From Niastella yeongjuensis (GTDB lineage Bacteria > Bacteroidota > Bacteroidia > Chitinophagales > Chitinophagaceae), in the NCBI RefSeq assembly GCF_900110245.1, contig NZ_FOCZ01000002.1, positions 248,001 to 312,000 on the forward strand: a stretch of 64,000 bases of DNA, in the 5' to 3' direction. This document shows positions 17,294 to 28,000 of this stretch, piece after piece (positions within the stretch are counted from its first letter, which is position 1; every line of letters starts with the position of its first letter). The notes beneath the pieces were generated by a model. That model had not been told where the DNA came from. It saw nothing but the letters and a program-made list of their open reading frames with translations, and made no database searches. Made by a program: the position numbers and the translations under genes.

Positions 17294-18463
17294 ATGAATT
17301 ACAGAAAGTTCACCGCCGACCATTTATTTACTGGTTCAGAATGGTTATCAAATGATTTCGTTCTAATTACCAGCACCGAAGGGGAAATAATTGATATTGT
17401 GCCAGCTGCAGCAGCCGGCGAAGGGATAACGGCCCTTACCGGAATTTTGAGTCCCGGTTTTGTAAACTGCCATTGCCACCTGGAACTGAGCCATATGAAA
17501 GGCGTAATTCCTGAAAAAACAGGCATGGTCGATTTTTTGGTGCGGGTGATCCAGCAACGCGGGTTTGAGGGCGGGATCATTCAAAAAGCCATTGAAGAGG
17601 CAGAAGACAGCATGCTTCAAAATGGTATTGTGGCGGTAGGCGATATTTGTAATACCCCCAATACGGTAGAACAGAAAAAGAAGGGCCGGCTGCTGTACCA
17701 TAATTTTATTGAAACAATGGGTTTTATAGAGCAATCCGCAGCGCAGCGCTTTGACGCTTCCCGGGCAGTTTATGAGCAGTTTGCGCGCTTGTATCGCAAT
17801 CCCGCGGACTCCAATTCCATTGTGCCACATGCTCCTTATTCCGTTTCACCGGCATTGTTTCAAATGATCACCCATTTTCCTGGCAATCACCTGCTCACCA
17901 TCCATAGCCAGGAGAGTGGGGCCGAACGAGAGTTTATTGAAAATGGTACCGGCGATTTCCACCGTTTATACCAGGCGCTGGGGATAGACATTTCTTTTTA
18001 TAAACCCCGGTCAACCGGAAGTTTGCCCGCTTATTTGTCACACTTTCTGCCCAATCAGTCGCTTATACTGGTACATAATACCAATACCAATAAAGAAGAC
18101 CTGGAATACATTGCCAAAGGCGATTTACCAGTTGCCAATTTGTTCTTCTGCGTATGTCCTAATGCCAATGAGTACATCGGCAATCCTTTGCCGGATATTA
18201 ACCTGTTACGTCAGTACCAGGCAGCTATTGTGGTGGGAACCGATAGCCTGGCTTCAAACCATCAGCTAAGTGTGCTGGCTGAATTACAAACGATTCAGCG
18301 GCAATTCCCGGAACTTGAAAAAAGAGAGTTACTTCAATGGGCTACGCTCAATGGCGCGAAAGCACTCGAACTTGATGATGTGATTGGAAGTTTTGAAACG
18401 GGGAAAAAGCCGGGCGTACTGGTGATTGATGAACAACTGTCTAAAGTTGAGCGGCTGGTATAA
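17294..18463 (+). CDS. Amidohydrolase, nucleoside/aminofutalosine deaminase-like
   Basis: A 389-residue metal-dependent hydrolase of the chlorohydrolase/adenosine-deaminase-like group. Visible metal and catalytic sites: HxH in PGFVNCHCHLELSHMKG, the PHAPYSVSPAL block, His-Ser-Gln-Glu in LLTIHSQESGAEREF, LVHNTNTNKED, and Asp in VVGTDSLASNHQLSVLAEL. Relatives deaminate aminodeoxyfutalosine (alternative menaquinone route), guanine or S-adenosylhomocysteine; the substrate cannot be fixed from sequence alone. The open frame extends 86 codons upstream across the divergent prfA gene, but that part has no family similarity and contains the promoter box, so the start at 17294 is used. The product should be cytoplasmic. 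Confidence 0.85.
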   Translation: MNYRKFTADHLFTGSEWLSNDFVLITSTEGEIIDIVPAAAAGEGITALTGILSPGFVNCHCHLELSHMKGVIPEKTGMVDFLVRVIQQRGFEGGIIQKAIEEAEDSMLQNGIVAVGDICNTPNTVEQKKKGRLLYHNFIETMGFIEQSAAQRFDASRAVYEQFARLYRNPADSNSIVPHAPYSVSPALFQMITHFPGNHLLTIHSQESGAEREFIENGTGDFHRLYQALGIDISFYKPRSTGSLPAYLSHFLPNQSLILVHNTNTNKEDLEYIAKGDLPVANLFFCVCPNANEYIGNPLPDINLLRQYQAAIVVGTDSLASNHQLSVLAELQTIQRQFPELEKRELLQWATLNGAKALELDDVIGSFETGKKPGVLVIDEQLSKVERLV

Positions 18464-18522
18464 CATATTCCTATTATAACTTATTGAATATAGCCTGAAT
18501 AGGCTCTAAATATACCCTCAGT

Positions 18523-18594
18523 ATGCCACTGGGGTTGCACTGCTTAGAGAGTCCCAGTGGGATTCCAGTGGCATTCCAGTGGCATTCTACTGCA
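18523..18594. repeat. 11-bp tandem array with inverted copy (amidohydrolase-recO junction)
   Basis: Four 11-bp units, 18551-18594: GTCCCAGTGGG, ATTCCAGTGGC (twice) and ATTCTACTGCA. An inverted copy ATGCCACTGG at 18523-18532 can pair with CCAGTGGCAT at 18565-18574 or 18576-18585, and CCACTGGG at 18526 with CCCAGTGG at 18553. It lies between convergent genes and could act in transcript ends. Confidence 0.75.
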
Positions 18595-18614
18595 GGAAAT
18601 GGCATTTCAAAGCA

Positions 18615-19355
18615 TTATCCGAGTACTTCCTGCAAAACGGGGAGCGTCTTCATTACGCCAAAATCCGCAAAATGCAGGGCATAATAGGTTTGATAGGCGT
18701 GTAGTAAGGTGCGCCGGGTCTCCTGGTTGAGCTTTATCTGCGACAACTCATGCGGCTGCATTACCTTAAGCAGTTGTGACGTGATGTAGCTATAGGGATA
18801 TGATAAAAAATTGGGGTGAACCGGATGTTCCTGTACAAAGTCTCCTTCCTGCAAATCGAGATACGAGGTTTGATCGGTATACCGGTCGCTGAAACGAAAG
18901 CCATAAAACGAAGCCAGGTGTAACGCAAAGTAGAGGGGGAAGTTAGCTGCTATCTGGTCATCGGCTTTATCAAGATGCATGAAGGCATCTTCTGCAAAAT
19001 AGAATAACTCGGGGTTCGCCTCCGGTTGTTTGAGTGTTTTCGACAACAGTTCCACCATAAACAAGGCTATCGAGTTTTTAACTACATCAAAAAAGATATG
19101 CTGGTATAAAAAGCTCCATCTAAACTCGCGCAGGCGTTGCAGATGGTGCAGGTCGTTATGATAGGCCGTAAGGTCAAGGATGGCACCTGGTTGAAACAGG
19201 TTGGCTTTGCCGCTTCCTTTTTTGCTGGATGTACGCACTCCATTTACGATGTAGGATTGTATGCCGAACAGCTCAGTGAAAATAGTGACGATCACGCTGG
19301 TTTCGCCATATTTTACGGTTCGTAATACAATGCCTTTGGTATTATGGAGTGTCAT
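18615..19355 (-). CDS. recO: DNA repair protein RecO
   Basis: A 246-residue RecO. The N-terminal OB-fold shows KGIVLRTVKYGETSVIVTIF and GIQSYIVNGVRTSSKKGSG, followed by a helical domain (FAEDAFMHLDKAD) typical of Bacteroidota RecO, which lacks the four-Cys zinc site seen in some species. RecO anneals single strands and loads RecA with RecR. The ATG overlaps the stop of the upstream PorZ-like gene by 4 bases (ATGA), so the two are translationally coupled, an arrangement worth noting given their unrelated roles. No other Rec genes are nearby. Confidence 0.92.
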   Translation of the reverse strand: MTLHNTKGIVLRTVKYGETSVIVTIFTELFGIQSYIVNGVRTSSKKGSGKANLFQPGAILDLTAYHNDLHHLQRLREFRWSFLYQHIFFDVVKNSIALFMVELLSKTLKQPEANPELFYFAEDAFMHLDKADDQIAANFPLYFALHLASFYGFRFSDRYTDQTSYLDLQEGDFVQEHPVHPNFLSYPYSYITSQLLKVMQPHELSQIKLNQETRRTLLHAYQTYYALHFADFGVMKTLPVLQEVLG

Positions 19356-21649
19356 TTTTGAATAAATACAATTTTAGTGACCAGTTTTTGTTGGTGTTCT
19401 TCATCGCTGGCCAGTACCAGGTAAACACCAGATGAAATACTACGGCCATTATAGTCTTTGCCATTCCAAACAGCCTGGCTGCCGATCGCTTTCGTTTGGT
19501 ATACCAGCCTGCCATTCAGTTCTGTGATTTTTACAATGGCATTGTTGGCTACACCTCTGACGGCAATGGTGCCGGTGTAACCCGGTGGTACCGGATTGGG
19601 AAATACCAGTACTTCACTATTAGTTTCTGTTGCTTCGGTAGCTGTGCTGCGAAATGAACAAATGCCCTTGGCAGTGGCAAAAAATACTTCACCGGTTTTA
19701 CCATCGATGGCAATCTGTTTTACATCATTATTCAACAACGGACTATTGCTTTCTGTAAAACGGTAAATGATCTTACTGGCATCGGGGCTTAGTAGCCATA
19801 CGCCATTTTGTGTACCTACCCATTTGCGATCGGCGCCATCTACAGCAATGGTTTGCACCTGTTCGTCACTGAATAAATATCCGGCAAAGTTATCCTGCTG
19901 CACAATAGGTAACACCGCTTCGCAGCTGTTGTTTGTCACAACCTGTTGCGTGCATTGAATAATGCCAATGCCTTTGGCGGTGCCTACCCAAATAAAGTTA
20001 TTTTTATCTTTCGCAATGCAACGAACATCATTATCTGGTAGATTGCCATTTCCTTTTCCACTGCGGAAGAATTTCCACTGGTCATCGCCGGGGTTATCGA
20101 TGCTTTGGCCGTGATTAAAACAGGCAATGCCGTTATTCTTAGGGAGTACTATCCATTTTTGATTATTGTCATCAATCACTATTTGGGCAACCGCCTGTTC
20201 AGTAAGGGCAAACGGAATAATAAACGACAGCCAGCTGCCATCCGTTTTTTTTACCAGCAGGGGATTCAGGCCACCATAATTTGCCACCCACAGGTTGTTA
20301 TCACCATCAAATGCAAGGCCGCTTACCCGGTAGCTTTTTGCATTAAAATAAGCGGGTTGAACAGGCGAGTTTTGTTTAAAGATGCTGATGGAATTATCTT
20401 TTTTGATGTTCACAAGTCCACCGCCAAAGGAGCCGGCCCATACGCTTTCGTCAGCAGGGTCAGCGGCTACTGCTACCAGATCGGTAAGTGAATCCAGTTT
20501 TGGAAAACGCATTCCGTTATAAAAATTCCAGGTATTATCAGTAAATGAAAACAAACCATTTTTATTATTGAGCGGTTCCCAATTGGCATTTACCCCGCCG
20601 GCGGTTGCCCAAATGGTGTTATGCAGCGCCTGCACAGCGCCGGTAGCTATTGCGGGCGGGGCATCAGGCACCAGGCGATGGAAGGCAGTGCCACTGTAGT
20701 TAGACAACCCGGCCAATGTATCGGCGATATAGTATTCGTTTTGAAAAAAAACAGCCTGCCGGGGCGCTGTGGTGAGCTGAGCATCCTGTATGGTTTGCTC
20801 AGTTGTTCCCGATGAAGTAAGTACCACAATACGGCCTGTGTTGTTATTGGTTTCACTCAGGAGGATCTTGTTATTTGTTACTGTACAATTGTTAATGGCC
20901 CAGCCATCGCGGTACAATAGATTCCAGGTACTGCCAGCTTGTAGCCATAATGAATCGTTTCTTATTGCCACTACATTATTCTGAACAGCAGCCAGGGTCT
21001 GTACATTGCCGGCAGGTAAACCATTGCTGCCGGAAACCAATTGCCAGTTTCGGAAATCGGCAAGGTTGGAATTGGCGGGTGCCTTCTTCAACCCTTCGCT
21101 GGTAGCTGCGTAAACAGCGTTCCCACTGCTGGTGATTGCATTCACTGCCACTTTTGAACCACCATTCCCAATGATGTAGGTATCTTTTATTTCGTATTTA
21201 TCAAGGTTGATCACCACAATACCGATGCCCGTAGCCAGGTAAGCCAGCTGCTGATCGATGAATATCGTCTTTACGCTTTTGTCACCTGCTATAGTGGCAT
21301 TTTTTAAGGAATTAATATTGATCAATTTGTCATCAACCAATACATCGATATTGCTGTTATTGTAGGCAATTACCACCCGCTGGCCAGCAGGATCGGCGCC
21401 AATGGCGCTGATGCCGGTTTCGGATAAACCATTGGTACGGCTCCAGCGTTCGATGGTGTTATCAGCCACTTCAACTGAAAATAAACTATAAGGAGTTGCT
21501 GCCCATATTTTATCGACGGTGTTGGCAACACTTGTAACCTGTTGATAGGGTAAGTGATCTCGCCATTGACCAATAGGCTGCAATTGTGCCAGCGAAACGA
21601 ACGGAATGGTGATCGCCGCGCAATAAAAGGCCAGGATCCGTTGTAGCAT
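19352..21649 (-). CDS. porZ: PorZ-like two-propeller protein with type IX sorting domain
   Basis: A 765-residue secreted protein. After a signal peptide (LAFYCAAITIPFVSLAQ) comes a conserved block (IGQWRDHLPYQQVTSVA; IWAATPYSLFSVEVADNTIE; WSRTNGLSETGISAI) characteristic of PorZ N-terminal propellers. Further two-component-regulator-like propeller repeats follow (VWAGSFGGGLVNIKKDNSIS; NFIWVGTAKGIGIIQ; DRKWVGTQNGVWLLSP). Residues about 685-765 form a Por-type C-terminal sorting domain (VFPNPVPPGYTG; WNGKDYNGRSISSGVYLVLA). PorZ is a surface component of the type IX secretion attachment complex. I chose the ATG at 21649 over an in-frame TTG at 21658 because the TACCTTTG box at 21656-21663 overlaps the latter. 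Confidence 0.85.
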   Translation of the reverse strand: MLQRILAFYCAAITIPFVSLAQLQPIGQWRDHLPYQQVTSVANTVDKIWAATPYSLFSVEVADNTIERWSRTNGLSETGISAIGADPAGQRVVIAYNNSNIDVLVDDKLININSLKNATIAGDKSVKTIFIDQQLAYLATGIGIVVINLDKYEIKDTYIIGNGGSKVAVNAITSSGNAVYAATSEGLKKAPANSNLADFRNWQLVSGSNGLPAGNVQTLAAVQNNVVAIRNDSLWLQAGSTWNLLYRDGWAINNCTVTNNKILLSETNNNTGRIVVLTSSGTTEQTIQDAQLTTAPRQAVFFQNEYYIADTLAGLSNYSGTAFHRLVPDAPPAIATGAVQALHNTIWATAGGVNANWEPLNNKNGLFSFTDNTWNFYNGMRFPKLDSLTDLVAVAADPADESVWAGSFGGGLVNIKKDNSISIFKQNSPVQPAYFNAKSYRVSGLAFDGDNNLWVANYGGLNPLLVKKTDGSWLSFIIPFALTEQAVAQIVIDDNNQKWIVLPKNNGIACFNHGQSIDNPGDDQWKFFRSGKGNGNLPDNDVRCIAKDKNNFIWVGTAKGIGIIQCTQQVVTNNSCEAVLPIVQQDNFAGYLFSDEQVQTIAVDGADRKWVGTQNGVWLLSPDASKIIYRFTESNSPLLNNDVKQIAIDGKTGEVFFATAKGICSFRSTATEATETNSEVLVFPNPVPPGYTGTIAVRGVANNAIVKITELNGRLVYQTKAIGSQAVWNGKDYNGRSISSGVYLVLASDEEHQQKLVTKIVFIQK

Positions 21650-21655
21650 AGTTTT

Positions 21656-21663
21656 CAAAGGTA
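21656..21663 (-). promoter_or_regulatory. -7 promoter box abutting porZ (TACCTTTG)
   Basis: Exact TAnnTTTG match on the minus strand, 6 bases upstream of the porZ ATG, predicting a leaderless or nearly leaderless porZ-recO transcript. Confidence 0.6.
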
Positions 21664-21965
21664 ATTATATGTGGTTGAATTAGTAATATACAAGACGCGG
21701 GCCAATGTGCCGGTACATCCTTTCAATTAAATCTGGAAGTATAAATACTAAAGGATGACAAAAATGCGTACTAAGGGCTGTTTCAACAGCACACCTGTTG
21801 CAACAACCAAGCTGCCATATTATAAAAAAATAGTTTTTTAATTCATTGACATTAAAAGTTCGTTAGGGACTTTTATTAGCGGCAAATAAACTTCCTTAAT
21901 CCTGTTAAAATGAGTTTCTTTGCTGCCAATAATTAATATTCTTAGCAGTAAATTCTATATTCTAC
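21664..21965. other. Divergent intergenic region porZ / MMPL gene
   Basis: About 300 bases without a gene. A weak plus-strand box TTTCTTTG (21915-21922) could serve the exporter gene. No terminator, RNA gene or long repeat is seen. Confidence 0.4.
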
Positions 21966-24317
21966 ATGTGGGAAAAAATCGCCCGGTTCATTCTACGGTC
22001 TCGCTGGATGTTATTGATTGTCTTACTGGCTTTAACCGGTTTAATGGGCTATCATGCTTCCAAAGTTCAAATGAGCTATGAGTTTGCAAGAGCTATTCCA
22101 ACCGATAACCCCAAGTACCAGGCCTATCAGGCATTTCGCAGTCAGTTTGGCGAAGACGGGAACCTGATGGCTATCGGTATTACCACCGATAAACTATTTC
22201 AGGCTGATGTATTTAATGATTATGCAGCCCTGGCCAAACAGATAAAAGGCGTTAATGCAGTTGAAGATGTGTTAAGTGTACCCGCCGCTACCAACCTGGT
22301 AAAGGATACCGCTAACGAAAAATTAAATGCCGTTCCGGTTTTCCCCAGCAGACCACTATCACAACCGGAGCTGGATAGCATGGCCAACATCTTTTACAGT
22401 TTGCCATTTTATCAGGGTTTGTTGTTCGATCCTACCTCTCATACCTACATGATGGGTATACGAATTAATAAAGACGTACTGAATTCAAAAGCCAGAAATA
22501 AAGTAGTCGCTGAAATTGTTGCCATTGCCGATGCGTTTGGTAAAAAGCACAACCTGGAAATGCATTACAGCGGCCTGCCTTTGATCCGTACCAACCTGGC
22601 CACCAAAGTGGCTGCCGAATTGCAATGGTTCCTGCTGGGCTCGCTTATTCTTTCTGCAATTATCCTGTTAGTCTTCTTCCGCAGCTTTAGTGCTACGCTT
22701 ATGTCACTGGCAGTAGTGATCATTGGCGTAATTTGGTGTATGGGTACTATCGAATGGTTTGGGTATAAGATAACATTGCTCACAGGTGTAATACCACCAT
22801 TGATCGTGGTGATCGGTATTCCCAACTGTATCTACTTCCTCAATAAATACCATACGGCCTACAACGATATCAATGCGGAAGTGTTCACCAATGAAAGCAG
22901 AAAGCGCGTGGCCTTAACAGCCATGATCAGCCGGATGGGTATTGTAACCCTGTTCTGTAACATTGCTGCCGCTATTGGCTTTGCGGTGTTTGGGTTAACC
23001 AAAAGCGCCGTGTTGAAAGAGTTTGGGATTGTGGCAGGTATCAACATCATGGCCCTGTTCTTTATCTCCATCATGTTTATACCGGCGATACTGAGCTTTT
23101 TACCCGATCCCAAAAAACGGCACACCAAGTACCTGGAGAACAAATGGCTGCTGGCGTTGCTGGATAGCCTTGAACGCTGGTCATCGCATCATAAAAAACT
23201 GATTTACGGAGTAACTGCCCTTATATTAGTAGCATCGGTGGCAGGTATGTTCCGGTTGAAATCAGTAGGGTTTATTGTAGACGACCTGCCAAAAACAGAT
23301 AAGATCTATAAAGACCTGAAATATTTTGAAGAACATTTCAAAGGGGTGATGCCGCTGGAAATTGTAGTAGATACCAAACAGAAACAGGGATTACGACGCA
23401 GCCCGGTTCAAACCTTTGCCCGGATAGATTCTTTATCGCAGTTTATTGCCGCCCAGCCTGAAATGGCCCGGCCGCTTTCGATAGTAGAAGGGTTGAAATT
23501 TGCCCGGCAGGCGTATTACAATGGCGATAGCAGTAACTATAAAGCACCCAATGAAGCGGACCTGCTCTTTTTATCGCAATACCTCAGTACCAAAGCATCA
23601 ACGGATAGCAATAGCAAGGCAAATAACTTTAACCGCGTGGTAGCATCGTTTATGGATAGCAACCGTCGCCTGGCCCGAATAAGTGTCAATATGAAAGATG
23701 TAGGCAGCCAACGCCTGCCCGAGTTGATCAACACTATTGAAGGCAGAAGCCGTCAGTTGTTCGATACGGCTAAATACCATGTTGAGTTTACCGGTACCAG
23801 CATCACCTTCCTCGAAGGCAGCGCATTCATTATAAATGGGTTGAAGGAAAGTATTATGTGGGCCTTCCTGCTTATAGCGCTTTGTATGTTGTACCTGTTC
23901 AGATCATTCAAAATTCTAATATGCTCCCTGATCCCGAACGTTATCCCGCTTATTATTACCGCCGGGGTAATGGGGTGGGTAGGTATTGCCATCAAACCAT
24001 CTACCGTACTGGTATTTTCGATTGCGTTGGGTATTGCCATCGACATTACCATCCGGTTCCTGGTGAATTACAAACAGGAGCTTTCCCTCAACAGTAAAAA
24101 AACATCACACGAACTGGTAATAGACACTATTCATAAAACAGGGATCAGTATCATTTATACGTCGCTGGTATTGATTGCCGGGTTTGTTATTTTCTGTTTT
24201 AGCGGATTCGGTGGTACACAGGCAATAGGCTGGCTTACTTCGCTTACCCTCGTTCTGGCAACATTGACCAACCTGATATTTTTACCAGCTTTGTTAATGA
24301 CACTGATAAAAAAGTAG
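21966..24317 (+). CDS. MMPL/RND-superfamily transporter
   Basis: A 783-residue inner-membrane exporter with the duplicated RND layout: one N-terminal helix (residues 12-29), a periplasmic loop, then a block of five helices (about 219-375) and, after a second loop, a last helix block (about 625-780). The first block contains SLAVVIIGVIWCMGTIEWFG and GVIPPLIVVIGIPNCIYFLN; the second has SLIPNVIPLIITAGVMGWVG and VFSIALGIAIDITIRFLVNY with the Asp typical of proton-coupled relays. Membership in the MMPL/patched-like branch is clear. The substrate is unknown; relatives export lipids, hopanoids or drugs. No membrane-fusion or TolC partner is adjacent, which favours lipid transport over tripartite drug efflux. 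A hairpin terminator follows. Confidence 0.9.
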   Translation: MWEKIARFILRSRWMLLIVLLALTGLMGYHASKVQMSYEFARAIPTDNPKYQAYQAFRSQFGEDGNLMAIGITTDKLFQADVFNDYAALAKQIKGVNAVEDVLSVPAATNLVKDTANEKLNAVPVFPSRPLSQPELDSMANIFYSLPFYQGLLFDPTSHTYMMGIRINKDVLNSKARNKVVAEIVAIADAFGKKHNLEMHYSGLPLIRTNLATKVAAELQWFLLGSLILSAIILLVFFRSFSATLMSLAVVIIGVIWCMGTIEWFGYKITLLTGVIPPLIVVIGIPNCIYFLNKYHTAYNDINAEVFTNESRKRVALTAMISRMGIVTLFCNIAAAIGFAVFGLTKSAVLKEFGIVAGINIMALFFISIMFIPAILSFLPDPKKRHTKYLENKWLLALLDSLERWSSHHKKLIYGVTALILVASVAGMFRLKSVGFIVDDLPKTDKIYKDLKYFEEHFKGVMPLEIVVDTKQKQGLRRSPVQTFARIDSLSQFIAAQPEMARPLSIVEGLKFARQAYYNGDSSNYKAPNEADLLFLSQYLSTKASTDSNSKANNFNRVVASFMDSNRRLARISVNMKDVGSQRLPELINTIEGRSRQLFDTAKYHVEFTGTSITFLEGSAFIINGLKESIMWAFLLIALCMLYLFRSFKILICSLIPNVIPLIITAGVMGWVGIAIKPSTVLVFSIALGIAIDITIRFLVNYKQELSLNSKKTSHELVIDTIHKTGISIIYTSLVLIAGFVIFCFSGFGGTQAIGWLTSLTLVLATLTNLIFLPALLMTLIKK

Positions 24318-24331
24318 TACCAGGCTTAAAA

Positions 24332-24385
24332 ATGTTAGATTCTAACATGAGGCTGTTTCTTAAATGAAACAGCCTTATTTTTTTA
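24332..24385 (+). terminator. Terminator after the MMPL gene
   Basis: A 10-bp perfect stem (AGGCTGTTTC 24350-24359 with GAAACAGCCT 24366-24375) and a TATTTTTTT tail. It is preceded by a separate small palindrome ATGTTAGA/TCTAACAT (24332-24348). Confidence 0.85.
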
Positions 24386-25039
24386 GTATATTCCCCCCGC
24401 ATTAACACGCAAATTGTTCAAATACGATTAAATTGAATTTAATTTGCATTTAACGTGGGCTGATATAAAAAATAAGCACTATATACATGCGAAAACTTGA
24501 AATTCATGATAAGAAATCAGTGAATTGATTAGTAAAAAGCAGCAGTAATCATTAATTTATGTCCCTGTATAAAGCCCGAGTCACAAACGAAACTGATTGT
24601 AGTCTATTAAATCGACCAAATATGAGAAAGTTACTATGGCAACCCCATTCTTCAACGTTCGTACGAAACACCCTGCACCCGAAGCATCCAATGCTACAAA
24701 AAAATTCCGCAAGCGGTTCAATCGTTGCTAGCGGGCAACGATGAGTGTTTAACACTAAGCACTATCGGCGGAAAAAGAGTTTGATAATCAACGTTTAGGA
24801 TCACTGTATAAATAAACCAGAAAGGAAGTTATAATTGTCTGCACTACACACGCAGGGGATACAAGCTATCTTACTTCGACCTGATAAATATTGATTTAGA
24901 AACATTAGTGTTGCATGCTTCTCCTTTTTGGGACTTATTTTATATTAGCCTGATTCAAAGTTGTGAGTCATTCCCGGCAAAAATCCGCTGCTTTAGAATC
25001 CACTGTCCTCCATACCAGTTACAACCAAAATAAAATGAA
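24386..25039. other. Long leader region before the first SusC gene
   Basis: About 650 bases with no convincing gene. A 31-codon ORF at 24636-24731 (starting MATPFFNVRTKHP) is followed closely by another short open stretch in a shifted frame, which may be a decayed coding remnant or chance. A two-codon ORF (ATGAAATGA) at 25035-25043 overlaps the SusC ATG. No exact TAnnTTTG box was found near the SusC start. Confidence 0.4.
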
Positions 25040-28000
25040 ATGAGAAAAATTCTAATGCTACTATGCGGCATGTTACTCCTATATGGACAACTGCTTGCCC
25101 AAACAAAAACCATTTCCGGAAAGGTAACAGACGAAAGTGGTAACCCCCTCCCGAATGTTTCCATTACTTTAAAAGGTTCTTCACAAGGTACAACCAGCAA
25201 ACAGGATGGTACCTATTCTCTCAATGTTCCTGCTGACGTAAAAGTATTAGTGTTCAGTTCGGTGGGAATGATATCACAGGAAATAGCTGTGGGCTCTTCT
25301 TCAACAATAAGTGCTGTATTGAAGGCAACCACGGGTAGTATGAGTGAAGTGGTTATTGTGGCTTATGGTACTCAGAAAAAGAAAGAGCTGACCGGTGTGG
25401 TGGCCACCATCAAGGCACCGGATATCGAAAGCAAACCCTTTTCCTCAGTTGATAAAATATTACAGGGACAAATACCCGGTTTGCAATCTGTTGCCAGCTC
25501 AGGAACACCTGGCGCCGCCCAAACTATCCTTATCAGAGGTATGAGTTCTATTACTGCCAGCAATGCGCCTTTATGGGTAATTGATGGTATTATTATTAAC
25601 ACGGGCGATGTATCCCGCCTTACTACTACTGCCAACCTGTTAAGCACATTAAACCCCAACGATATTGAAAGTATTTCTGTGTTAAAGGATGCGGCAGCCG
25701 GTTCCTTATATGGGTCCCGCGCTGCCAATGGGGTGATCATTGTTACCACCAAAAAAGGACGGGCCGGAAAAACAAGGTACAGACTCGATACAGAGATAGG
25801 CAGTAATAAAATTGCTTATGAAAACGACAAATACAAGCCGTTAAATGCTCAGCAATATTTTGACATAACGCGGGAAGGGCTCGTTAATCTGGGCGGCAGA
25901 ACTGACTCAGTTATCAACGCTATGTTAAAAGGCCTCGGTGAAGGTAACGGCAATGATTTTAACTGGTATGAGGCCGTAAAAAGAACTGGTAAACAGCAAC
26001 AATACAATCTGAGTGCTGAGGGTGGTAACGAAAAAACCACTTTTTATTTATCAGGCGGCTATTTTTTACAGGAAGGTTCTACAATAAATTCCAAGCTCGA
26101 CAGAACGACTGGAAGTGTGCGGATCACTCATAAAGGCAGTGACAGGTTTACATTAGGCTTTAATATGACCGGCGGTTATACAAACCAACGCGCTCCTTTA
26201 AACGGCGGTGCTTTTGGTAACCCGGTGCTCACCTCCATGTTTATGGTGCCTTCCTATAGCCCATATAATAGTGATGGTACCTATAACCTACCCAACGGTA
26301 CATTGGGTGGCCTGCATAATGTGATCGCTTTATCTGAAATCGACAAGCGCTTATTAAGAGAAATAGGATTAAGGAGTAACCTGTTTGCCGAATATAAGAT
26401 CCTCGAAAATCTGAAATTCAGAACAAGTCTGAGCGGCGATCTGAACCTGCTCGAAGAAGACCAATATAATAACCCATTACATGGCGATGGCCTCGGTGTA
26501 GGGGGCAGGGCATATTCCTATTATACACGTTATTTCAACAGGCTTTGGACCAATACCATCGATTACCAGCAACTGCTCTCAAAGGCATATAACGTTTCGA
26601 TGAATTTACAGGTAGGGTATGAGTCGCAGAAGTCAAGCGGCTACCAGAATTCTGTTCAAACGCAGATATTCCCTACCAACCTTTCCATGACGATGCCTTC
26701 TGTAGGGGCTTCACCGGTTACTGCGGCAGCTACCCTGTCTGATTATTCGTTCGTATCACAATTCTCATCGGTCAATTTCAATATGGATGACAAATACATC
26801 CTGTCGGGAAGTTTTCGCCGGGATGGATCTTCAAAATTTGGCGCCAATAACAAATACGGTAACTTCTGGTCAATTGGTGCTTCCTGGAATCTTGATAAAG
26901 AGAAATTTATTGAACACATTGATTTTATCAGTCAGTTGAAATTACGTGCATCCTATGGTGTGAATGGTAATGCCGGTATTGGTAACTATGACTGGTTTAA
27001 ACTGTATGGCTATGGTTATAATTATAACCAGGGACCCGGTAGTGCCCCTTCGAATGTGGGTGATAGCAACCTTACCTGGGAATTGAACAAACCATTTAAT
27101 GTGGGTATCGATGTAGGGGTGTTGCAGAACCGCATTAGTCTGAGCGTTGATTATTATACCAGGAAATCGGAAGATCTGTTACTGGATATGCCTTTGTCAC
27201 TGACTACCGGTTTTAATAAGGTTACCCGCAATGTGGGTTCTATGGAAAACAAGGGGATTGAAATTGCCTTGCATGGTATACCGGTGAGGACAAAAGATTT
27301 CCAATGGGATGTTGATTTTAATTATGCACGCAATAAGAATAAAATACTTAGCCTGCCTGATGGCCAGGATATCATTACAGCGTCAGTATATATGCTACGT
27401 CAGGGAAGCTCCATTCAATCATTTTACATGAGGGAATATGCAGGGGTAGATCCTGCCAATGGCGACCCTCTTTGGTATACTGACGGTACTCATCAAACCA
27501 CTACTAATAACTATGCCGCTGCCACCCGTAGTATTGTAGGCAATTCATTGCCAAAATACTTTGGTTCTTTTACCAATACATTCCGGTATAAGCAATTTAC
27601 TCTCGATGCGCAATTGTATTATAGTATGGGGAACTATGTGCAGGACCTGTGGGGTAGTTATTATGTAGGTGCAGGTAATGCGCCCAGTTTTAATAAGGTG
27701 AACCGCGTTTTAAATCGTTGGACGAAGCCCGGCGATGCAACTGATATACCAAAATATATCTATAATGGCAATAAGCAGTTCCAAAGTGTATCTACGTTTT
27801 ATTTGAATAAAGCCGATTTCATTCGCTTACGCAATATTCAGTTGGGTTATTCATTGCCTGCTTCCCTTGCTTCAAAAGCAAAATTGGGAAGCGCCTTATT
27901 GTATGTGCGTGGTACCAATTTATTTACCTGGGTTAAAGACGATAATTTACCATTCGATCCTGAGCAGGGAAGCAGCAGCCAGGCGAACCTGAATGTATTT

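Noticed and set aside
24559-24744. 61-codon ORF upstream of SusC
   Set aside because: Biased composition, no domain, no start context; a shadow in non-coding DNA.
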